Assembly: GCA_900757505.1 (NCBI GenBank)
Contig: CAAEOE010000038.1
Span: 1-26,288 of the forward strand
Source of the DNA: an uncultured Collinsella sp.
GTDB taxonomy: Bacteria; Actinomycetota; Coriobacteriia; Coriobacteriales; Coriobacteriaceae
DNA length: 26,288 bases
Reading direction: 5' to 3'
Part shown: positions 20,216 through 26,288 of the stretch, in pieces
Position numbering within the stretch: the stretch's first letter is position 1
How the letters are laid out: each line of letters begins with the position of its first letter
Notes under the pieces: model-generated
The model's database searches: none
What the model was told of the DNA's origin: nothing
The model's input: the letters and a program-made list of their open reading frames with translations, nothing else
Made by a program: the position numbers and the translations under genes

Positions 20216-22486
20216 ATGGCAGATTCCAGCAAAAAGATGCAGATCGTGTTTGCCTCGGCCGAGTGCGCACCGTTTGTAAAGACCGGTGGCCTGGGCGACG
20301 TGGCAGGCTCGCTGCCTGCGGCGCTCGTGCGCGCCGGCGCCGAGGTTATCGTGATGGTGCCCAAGTATGCCACCATCAAGGACGAGTACAAGGCGCAGAT
20401 GGAGCACTTCTCCGATTTTTACGTGAGCCTGGGCTGGCGCAACGAGTACTGCGGGCTCGAGAAGCTCGAGCACGACGGCGTCACCTATATGTTCGTGGAC
20501 AACGAGCGCTACTTTGCGCGCGACTATCCGTACGGCTTCTTTGACGACGGCGAGCGCTTTGCGTTCTTCTCCAAGGCCATCACCGAGAGCCTGCAGCACC
20601 TGCCCGAGGGCTTTGAGTGCGACATCCTGCACTGCAACGACTGGCAAACGGCACTGGCGCCCGTGTTCTTGCGCGAGTTCTACCAGGGCCTGCCGCTGTA
20701 CGATCGCGTCAAGACCGTGTTCTCGATCCACAACGTGGCATTCCAGGGCCAGTTTAGCGACACCGTGATGGAGGACATCCTGGGTGTGGCGCATATTCCC
20801 GCGGCCGCCTCGCAGCTGCGCTGCGACGCCTGCAGCGTCAACTACATGCTGGGCGCGCTTCGCTATGCCGACGCCATTACCACGGTGAGCCCCACCTATG
20901 CCAACGAGATCCAGACGCCCGAGTTTGGCGAGGGCCTGGACGGTGTGCTGCGCGAGCGCTCCTATGCGCTACAGGGCATTTTGAATGGCATCGACGTCGC
21001 GGGCTTTGATCCGGCGACTGACAAACGCATTGCCGCCAACTACACCGTGGAGGACCGCTCCGGCAAGGCTGTGTGCAAGGCCAAACTGCAGGAAGAGCTG
21101 GGACTCGAGGTTCGCGACGACCGTCCGCTCATGGTGATGGTCACGCGCCTGACGCGTCAGAAGGGCATGGACCTGGTCATGTACGCGCTCGACCGCATTC
21201 TGGCCGGCGGCGTTCAGGTGGCCGTGCTGGGCACCGGCGACCGCGACTACGAGGACGGCCTGCGCTACTTCCAGGACAAGTACCCTGGCACCATGGCCGC
21301 GCGTATCGAGTTTGATCCGGCGCTGTCGCAGCGCATGTATGCCGCCGCCGACATGTTCCTGATGCCGTCGAAGTTTGAGCCCTGCGGCCTGTCGCAGATC
21401 ATCGCCATGCGCTACGGTACGCTGCCCATCGTACGCGAGACCGGTGGCCTGAAGGACACCGTGCAGCCGTACAACGAGTTTACCGGCGAGGGCACGGGCT
21501 TCTCGTTTAGTAACTTTAACGGCGACGAGATGGGCGACGCGGTGTTCCGCGCGGCTCGCCTGTTCTGGGACAACCGCGATGCCTGGAACCAGCTGGTCAC
21601 GCAAGCCATGAGCCAGGACTTTAGCTGGACACGCTCGGCCGACAAGTATCTGGACCTGTACTTCTTTATGCATCCGGAGATTGAGCGCCCGGTGGCTGTT
21701 GTCGACGAGCCTGAGGCTGTTGCTGAGCCGGTGGCCGCTGAGGAGCCCGAGGCCGAGGAGAAGCCGGTTGAGGCTGCGCCCGTTAAGGCCGAGCCTGAGA
21801 TAAAGGCTGAGGTTGCTCCTGAGGCAGAGTCTGAGGTGAAGCCCGCTGCGAAGCCTGCGGCAAAGAAGACCACGACTCGTAAGACGACGGCTAAGAAGGC
21901 CACTGCGACCACGAAGGCCGCTGCGAGCAAGACCACCGCTGCGAAGAAGACGACCACGCGCAAGCGCACCACCGCAGCAGCCAAGAAGGCCGCCGAAGCC
22001 GAGACTGTTCCCGAGGTAAAGGCAGAGGCCGCCGTCGAGGCTAAGCCTGCGGCAAAGGCTCCGGCCAAGACCACTGCCAAGAAGACGACCGCGTCCAAGA
22101 CCACGACCGCCAAGAAGGCAACGGCAGCCAAGAAGACCACGGCTACGAAATCGACGACCACGAAGGCTGCCGCAAAGCCGGCTGCCAAAGTCGAGGAGAC
22201 GACCGCCGAGCCCAAGGCCGAGGTAACTGTCGAGGCAAAGCCGGCCGCCAAGACCACCACGCGCAAGCGCAGCACGACGACGGCTAAAAAGACCACGACC
22301 AAGGTCGCAGTTACCAAGGCAGAGGCTAAGCCCGTTGCTGTCAAAGTTGAGCCCAAGACCGAGGTAAAGGCCAAGCCCGAGCCCGCCAAGGAGACCCCAG
22401 TCTCCCCCGCCGCTTCGACCGAGGAAAAGGCTCCGACCAAGAAGACCTCCGTCCGCAAGGCAACGGCCACCCGCAAGCGCCGCTAG
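20216..22486 (+). CDS. glgA: Glycogen synthase with long Lys/Ala/Thr/Glu-rich C-terminal extension
   Basis: Elongates alpha-1,4 glucan from ADP-glucose (GT5). The catalytic part is complete: FASAECAPFVKTGGLGDVAG with the ADP-glucose-binding Lys22-Thr-Gly-Gly-Leu, HCNDWQTAL, TRLTRQKGMDLV, and PSKFEPCGLSQIIAMRYG (Glu388) near the C-terminus. It finishes at about residue 488 (DLYFFMHPEI), the normal full length. A further ~267 residues follow, first Glu/Ala/Val/Pro-rich, then alternating basic (KKTTTRK, KKATATTK) and acidic (EAETVPEVKAEAAVEAK) blocks, ending in TRKRR. This resembles histone H1/HU-type tails. ATG 20216 was chosen because GGGAG precedes it; ATG 20204 is 4 codons upstream. Confidence 0.95.
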   Translation: MADSSKKMQIVFASAECAPFVKTGGLGDVAGSLPAALVRAGAEVIVMVPKYATIKDEYKAQMEHFSDFYVSLGWRNEYCGLEKLEHDGVTYMFVDNERYFARDYPYGFFDDGERFAFFSKAITESLQHLPEGFECDILHCNDWQTALAPVFLREFYQGLPLYDRVKTVFSIHNVAFQGQFSDTVMEDILGVAHIPAAASQLRCDACSVNYMLGALRYADAITTVSPTYANEIQTPEFGEGLDGVLRERSYALQGILNGIDVAGFDPATDKRIAANYTVEDRSGKAVCKAKLQEELGLEVRDDRPLMVMVTRLTRQKGMDLVMYALDRILAGGVQVAVLGTGDRDYEDGLRYFQDKYPGTMAARIEFDPALSQRMYAAADMFLMPSKFEPCGLSQIIAMRYGTLPIVRETGGLKDTVQPYNEFTGEGTGFSFSNFNGDEMGDAVFRAARLFWDNRDAWNQLVTQAMSQDFSWTRSADKYLDLYFFMHPEIERPVAVVDEPEAVAEPVAAEEPEAEEKPVEAAPVKAEPEIKAEVAPEAESEVKPAAKPAAKKTTTRKTTAKKATATTKAAASKTTAAKKTTTRKRTTAAAKKAAEAETVPEVKAEAAVEAKPAAKAPAKTTAKKTTASKTTTAKKATAAKKTTATKSTTTKAAAKPAAKVEETTAEPKAEVTVEAKPAAKTTTRKRSTTTAKKTTTKVAVTKAEAKPVAVKVEPKTEVKAKPEPAKETPVSPAASTEEKAPTKKTSVRKATATRKRR

Positions 22487-22516
22487 TCCGGACGATCCAC
22501 AACCTAATCGTCAATA

Positions 22517-22551
22517 AACAAGGGGTGTCGTTCAGCGCGACACCCCTTGTT
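22517..22551. terminator. Strong terminator closing the glycogen operon
   Basis: AACAAGGGGTGTCG (22517-22530) and its exact complement (22538-22551) form a 14-bp stem with a 7-nt loop. T-rich sequence follows on the plus side and A-rich sequence flanks the other side. It separates glgA from the GH13-GH77 gene. Confidence 0.9.
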
Positions 22552-22561
22552 CTATATATGA

Positions 22562-22569
22562 GGTAAAAC
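22562..22569. promoter_or_regulatory. GGTAAAAC half-site upstream of the GH13-GH77 gene
   Basis: GGTAAAAC at 22562-22569, followed by GATTTT, matches the half-site seen four times in the HAD-glgB intergenic region. A single copy can occur by chance, but its place just after the terminator and 130 bp before the next start fits an operator. Confidence 0.4.
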
Positions 22570-22634
22570 GATTTTCTAGCACAACCGTTCGCCGATAATG
22601 AGCGGCTGTAGTTTATACAACTAAAGTGCAACGA

Positions 22635-22684
22635 TATACTTAAGTACTGTGCGTTAAGCCCATGGCCTGCTGGCCATGACAGTA
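22635..22684 (+). promoter_or_regulatory. Candidate -10 and leader hairpin before the GH13-GH77 gene
   Basis: TATACT at 22635-22640 could be a -10. Starting about 5 nt later, TACTGT (22645-22650) pairs with ACAGTA (22679-22684). Nested inside, CATGGCC (22661-22667) pairs with GGCCATG (22672-22678). The hairpin ends 17 nt before the start codon, which has no clear Shine-Dalgarno, so initiation may depend on this structure. The -35 is poor. Confidence 0.4.
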
Positions 22685-22701
22685 TAGAACTGGACCGTAC
22701 T

Positions 22702-25700
22702 ATGAGATTGATTCACAACAGCCGCCTACCGCAGTTTCGCACTCCGTTTGGCGCTGTGACCACTGGAACTTCCGTTGCACTCTCGGTGATTTTGGAGGAT
22801 GCCGATCCCAACCAGGCAACACTCACCCTGCGTACCTGGGTCGATGAAGTCGGCGAGACCCTGATCCCGATGGAACACGAGGGCGATGGCATTTTTACCG
22901 GCGAGCTCAAATGCGATGAACCGTGTCTTGTGTGGTACAGCTTTATATGCAATATCGAGGGCCAGCCCGAGGTTCGCCTGGGCGCGCCGCAAGGCCGCAC
23001 CGGCGGCGAGGGCGTAACCTACGACTACGCCGAGGTGCCGTCCTTCCAGATTACCGTCTACAAGCACCGCGAGAACCGCCCCACCTGGTACGAGCGCGGC
23101 ATGGTCTACCAAATCTTCCCCGACCGCTACGCCCGTGACGAGCATTGGCGCGAGCGCACAATGGCCCAACTCGAAAAACCGCGCAAGGGCATTCAGCGCC
23201 GGATGGTCGAGGACTGGAACGAGCCGCCCGTGTACGAGCGCGCCGAAGACGGCTCCATCAAGACCTGGGACTTCTACGGCGGCTCGCTCAAGGGCATCCA
23301 GGAAGACCTGCCCCGCATCGCCGAGCTGGGCTTTACGGCCATCTACCTCAACCCCATTTTTGAAGCCGCGAGCAACCACCGCTACGACACCGCCGATTAC
23401 ACCAAGATCGATCCGATTCTGGGCACCGAGCAGGACTTTACTGAGCTGTGCGAGGCAGCCGAGAGGCTGGGCATTTCCATCATTCTGGACGGCGTGTTCA
23501 ACCACACGGGCGACGATTCGAGCTACTTCAACCGCTACGGCAACTACCCCGGAGTGGGCGCGTGGCAGAGCGAGGACTCTCCGTGGCGCGATGCGTTTTA
23601 TTTCCACGAGGACGGCTCGTACGACTGCTGGTGGGGCGTGGGCAATATGCCCGCCATCAATGAGAGCTCCGATCTGGTGCGCGAGCGGCTCCTGGGCAAG
23701 GACGGCGTCATTCGTAAATGGCTGCGCGCCGGCGCTCACGGCTGGCGCCTGGATGTGGCCGACGAGCTTTCCGATGACTTCCTGGCCGAGATCAAAAAGG
23801 CCGTGCTCGCCGAGAAGCCCGACGCGCTGCTGCTCGGCGAGGTATGGGAAGACGCCTCCAACAAGATCAGCTACGGCCATCTGCGTCGCTATCTGCAAGG
23901 CTCCGAGCTCGACTCGGCCATGGACTACCCCTTCCGCGACATGGTCATCGGCTTTTTGATGGGCTACAAAAACGCCTACCAAGCTGCCGAGGATATCGAG
24001 ACCCTACGCGAGAACTATCCGCGTGAGGCCCTGTCTTGCGCACTTAATCTGCTTTCGAGCCACGACCGTCCGCGCATCATCTCGGTGCTCGGCGGCGGCC
24101 CCGACGAGTCACAGCTGCCCGAGTGCGAGCGCAGCAAGTGGCGCTTGGACGAGAACGCGATGGGCCTGGCCAAGAGCCGTTTTTGGCTCGCGACGCTCAT
24201 GCAGATGACCTTCCCGGGCGTTCCCTCAATCTATTACGGTGACGAGTACGGCTTGGAGGGTCTCACCGATCCGGGCAATCGTCGCACCATGCCGACCAAG
24301 GAAAACCTGCACGACTTCGATACGTTTGCGATCGTCAAGAACGCATCTGCTGTGCGCCGCGCGCTGCCGTTTATGATCGACGGTGAAATTAAGGCCTTTG
24401 CGCTCAATGATGAGGTGCTGGCATACAACCGCACGGGCAAGGATGGCGAGTCCGCGACGGTTATCATCAACCGCAGCCTGCGCAATTCACACCGCGTGAC
24501 GATTCCGGCACTCGGCGAATGCGCGAGCGATGTGATTAGCGGTCACGAGTGCGAGATCCACAACGGCACGGTCACGCTCGATCTGTATCCGCTGGGTTCG
24601 TCGATCATCTATCACCACGCCGAGCAGCGCCTGCAGGAGCCGCTCGATCACGGTGCGGGTGTTGTGTGCCATATCACATCGGTGCCGACCGATGACGGCA
24701 AGCCCGGTACGATCGGCGCACCCACGCGTCGCTTTATCGACCATCTGGCCGCCATGGGCATGCGCTACTGGCAGGTTTTGCCCGTCAATCCCACGGACTT
24801 CTTCCGCTCCCCCTACGCCGGTCCTTCGGCCTTTGCAGGCAATATCGACCTGCTACCCGAGAGCCACGAGGAGCTGGCCGCCGACTTTGAGACCTGGAAG
24901 GCCCGCGGCGGGGAGGATGCCGATCCGCTGTACACCGCGTTTAAACATCGCAATGCCGATTGGCTCGAGAAGTACTGCGTCTATATGGCCGTCAAAAAGT
25001 ACTTTGAGGGCGAGTCGCGCCACAATTGGCCGGCAGATGTCGCTCGCTACAACGAGCATCTAATCGACGACAAGCGCTTCCACAACGAGGCCGAGCTTCA
25101 GGCGTACATGCAGTACCGCTTTGACCTGGCCTGGTGCGAGCTCATGAACTACGCGCACAAGAAGGGTATCGAGGTTATCGGCGACATTCCTATGTACGTG
25201 TCCGACGATTCGGCAGACGCGTGGAGCGAACCTGAGAACTTCTGGCTGTCCGATACCGGCAAGGCGATTGAGATTTCGGGCGCGCCGCCCGACAACTTTG
25301 CGCCCGAGGGTCAGGTGTGGGGCAACCCGACGTTCCGCTGGGACCACATGAAGCAGAACGGCTATAGCTGGTGGATGGATCGCCTGCGCCGCGCGTTTTC
25401 GCTTTACGACCGCGTGCGCCTGGATCACTTCCTGGGATTCCACAGCTACTTTAGTATCCCCGCGGGCAAGGCTTGCGCCGAGGGCCGCTGGCTGGCGGGC
25501 CCGGGCAAGGATCTGTTCCAGACCGCCTACGACGAGCTGGGTCCGCTCAACTTTATAGCCGAGGACCTGGGCTATTTGACGCCCGGTGTTCGCGCCATGG
25601 CTTCGACCTGCGGTTTCCCCGGCATGGACGTGCTGGAGTTTAGCGACTACGACGTTCGTTACGGCGTGCATCCCACGCCCGGCAAGATTCTGTACACCTC

Positions 25701-25998
25701 GACGCACGATACGTCGACGCTGGCCGGTTGGTGCACGCGTTCTTTTGCGGGCGGCGATGAACCGAGCGGTGTTGAGGTGGCGGCAAAGTTGATGAGCGAC
25801 GCGCTGGCAAGCGACGCTCCCCTGGTGATGATGCCGCTGCAGGATGTCCTGGGGCTTGGCGACGACGCGCGCATGAACGTTCCGGGCGTGGCCACGGGCA
25901 ACTGGACCTGGCAGGCTGACGAGGCGGACATTGCAGCCGCCGAGAACAAAACCGCACAGCTCCTGCGCAACAACCATAGATTCTGGGGCGAAGCGTGA
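22702..25998 (+). CDS. Bifunctional GH13 alpha-amylase/debranching-type enzyme fused to 4-alpha-glucanotransferase
   Basis: A 1098-residue fusion of two glucan-active enzymes. Residues ~1-115 form a beta-sandwich domain (CBM34-like). The GH13 barrel follows (~125-560) with ILDGVFNHTGDDS, nucleophile Asp351 in GWRLDVADE, acid/base Glu380 in LLGEVWED, and Asp455 in LSSHDRPR; this layout is of the neopullulanase/cyclomaltodextrinase type. From ~650 comes a full GH77 MalQ domain: YWQVLPVNPTDFFRSPYAG, PDNFAPEGQVWGNP, catalytic Asp908 in VRLDHFLGF and Glu954 in IAEDLGYL. Together they would trim and rearrange maltodextrins released from glycogen or diet. It probably has its own promoter after the glgA terminator. 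No signal peptide, hence cytoplasmic. Confidence 0.93.
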   Translation: MRLIHNSRLPQFRTPFGAVTTGTSVALSVILEDADPNQATLTLRTWVDEVGETLIPMEHEGDGIFTGELKCDEPCLVWYSFICNIEGQPEVRLGAPQGRTGGEGVTYDYAEVPSFQITVYKHRENRPTWYERGMVYQIFPDRYARDEHWRERTMAQLEKPRKGIQRRMVEDWNEPPVYERAEDGSIKTWDFYGGSLKGIQEDLPRIAELGFTAIYLNPIFEAASNHRYDTADYTKIDPILGTEQDFTELCEAAERLGISIILDGVFNHTGDDSSYFNRYGNYPGVGAWQSEDSPWRDAFYFHEDGSYDCWWGVGNMPAINESSDLVRERLLGKDGVIRKWLRAGAHGWRLDVADELSDDFLAEIKKAVLAEKPDALLLGEVWEDASNKISYGHLRRYLQGSELDSAMDYPFRDMVIGFLMGYKNAYQAAEDIETLRENYPREALSCALNLLSSHDRPRIISVLGGGPDESQLPECERSKWRLDENAMGLAKSRFWLATLMQMTFPGVPSIYYGDEYGLEGLTDPGNRRTMPTKENLHDFDTFAIVKNASAVRRALPFMIDGEIKAFALNDEVLAYNRTGKDGESATVIINRSLRNSHRVTIPALGECASDVISGHECEIHNGTVTLDLYPLGSSIIYHHAEQRLQEPLDHGAGVVCHITSVPTDDGKPGTIGAPTRRFIDHLAAMGMRYWQVLPVNPTDFFRSPYAGPSAFAGNIDLLPESHEELAADFETWKARGGEDADPLYTAFKHRNADWLEKYCVYMAVKKYFEGESRHNWPADVARYNEHLIDDKRFHNEAELQAYMQYRFDLAWCELMNYAHKKGIEVIGDIPMYVSDDSADAWSEPENFWLSDTGKAIEISGAPPDNFAPEGQVWGNPTFRWDHMKQNGYSWWMDRLRRAFSLYDRVRLDHFLGFHSYFSIPAGKACAEGRWLAGPGKDLFQTAYDELGPLNFIAEDLGYLTPGVRAMASTCGFPGMDVLEFSDYDVRYGVHPTPGKILYTSTHDTSTLAGWCTRSFAGGDEPSGVEVAAKLMSDALASDAPLVMMPLQDVLGLGDDARMNVPGVATGNWTWQADEADIAAAENKTAQLLRNNHRFWGEA

Positions 25999-26042
25999 TA
26001 AAACCCCCGATATAGGGTACAGTTACAGACGTTTGAATTTTT

Positions 26043-26064
26043 GCGGGCAGAGTAATCTGCCCGC
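26043..26064 (+). terminator. Hairpin with short T-run between the fusion gene and the FmdB-like gene
   Basis: GCGGGCAGA, loop GTAA, then TCTGCCCGC (26043-26051 and 26056-26064) is followed by TTTGTG. It is a plausible terminator for the upstream gene, with a modest U-run. Confidence 0.6.
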
Positions 26065-26086
26065 TTTGTGCTGAAAAGGAAGTATT

Positions 26087-26288
26087 ATGGCGCGCTACGA
26101 TTACAAGTGCTCGAGCTGCAGAAACGTGTTTGAAGTTGAGCATTCCATGTCCGAGACTCCCGAGGTCGTGTGCCCGAGCTGCGGTGCCCCGGCGGCCAAG
26201 ACGTTCTCGGCCAGCGGCATCAAGTTTGAGGGCAGCGGCTTCTACAACACCGACCAGCGCAGTGGCGGTTCTAGCACCAACGCCACCA
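26087..26288 (+). CDS. FmdB-family zinc-ribbon protein, N-terminal part (runs off the right edge)
   Basis: The first 67 residues show the FmdB/YheU-type putative regulatory zinc ribbon: ARYDYKCSSCRNVFEVEHSM, then VVCPSCGAPAAKTFSASGIKF. The four cysteines form two CxxC knuckles, followed by the usual FEGSGFYNTD stretch. SD AAAAGGAAG precedes ATG 26087. Function in this widespread family is poorly defined; a DNA-binding or regulatory role is often assumed. The C-terminal part lies beyond the window. Confidence 0.9.
   Translation, partial: MARYDYKCSSCRNVFEVEHSMSETPEVVCPSCGAPAAKTFSASGIKFEGSGFYNTDQRSGGSSTNAT

Noticed and set aside
1..26288. CRISPR arrays, insertion sequences, integrases or prophage genes
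   Set aside because: No spaced direct-repeat arrays, transposase motifs or terminal inverted repeats with target duplications were seen. The only tandem repeats are short ones within the glgB and glgA tails.

Overview
The window looks like a chromosomal segment of a gut Coriobacteriia actinobacterium, most likely a Collinsella or close relative. This is inferred from the high-GC housekeeping genes, the GlgC/GlgD pair in a glgB-glgP-glgC-glgD-glgA cluster, and a LoaP-type antiterminator heading an exopolysaccharide operon. Species assignment would need a database search.

Left half, minus strand (10.4 kb down to 1): a capsule or exopolysaccharide operon read right to left. It opens with a long hairpin-rich leader and a NusG paralogue of the LoaP type. 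Then come a polyprenyl-phosphate sugar-1-phosphate transferase, a WecG/TagA/CpsF glycosyltransferase, and UDP-GlcNAc 2-epimerase. After these, the operon enters a visibly AT-richer cassette: a small hexapeptide acetyltransferase broken at a run of nine G, LicD, a TarI/IspD-like cytidylyltransferase, an extended SDR, a GT2 glycosyltransferase, a Wzy-like polymerase and a Wzx flippase. High GC returns at rmlA, which runs off the left edge. The set reads as a Wzx/Wzy-dependent surface polymer that probably contains ManNAc, rhamnose and a phosphate-linked, CDP-activated substituent. The cassette looks like the exchangeable, serotype-defining part.

Centre (10.6-12.6 kb): an intergenic block of unclear origin, a tRNA-Ala(GGC) with its own promoter and terminator, thiamine pyrophosphokinase, and a HAD-IA phosphatase/phosphomutase, all on the minus strand. 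The HAD gene is divergent from the glycogen operon. The space between them carries four copies of a GTTTTACCA half-site in inverted arrangements.

Right half, plus strand (12.6-26.3 kb): glycogen synthesis and breakdown. The order is glgB, glgP, glgC, glgD, glgA, a strong terminator, then a GH13-GH77 fusion (alpha-amylase/debranching type plus 4-alpha-glucanotransferase), and finally the start of an FmdB-like zinc-ribbon protein. GlgB and GlgA both end in long, low-complexity Lys/Ala/Thr tails resembling histone H1, which is unusual for these enzymes. Several junctions in this operon carry strong hairpins, some around ribosome binding sites.

The points most worth a second look are the H1-like tails on the glycogen enzymes, the poly-G frameshift in the acetyltransferase, the structured leader before the LoaP-type gene, and the shared half-sites upstream of the HAD/glgB pair and the GH13-GH77 gene.
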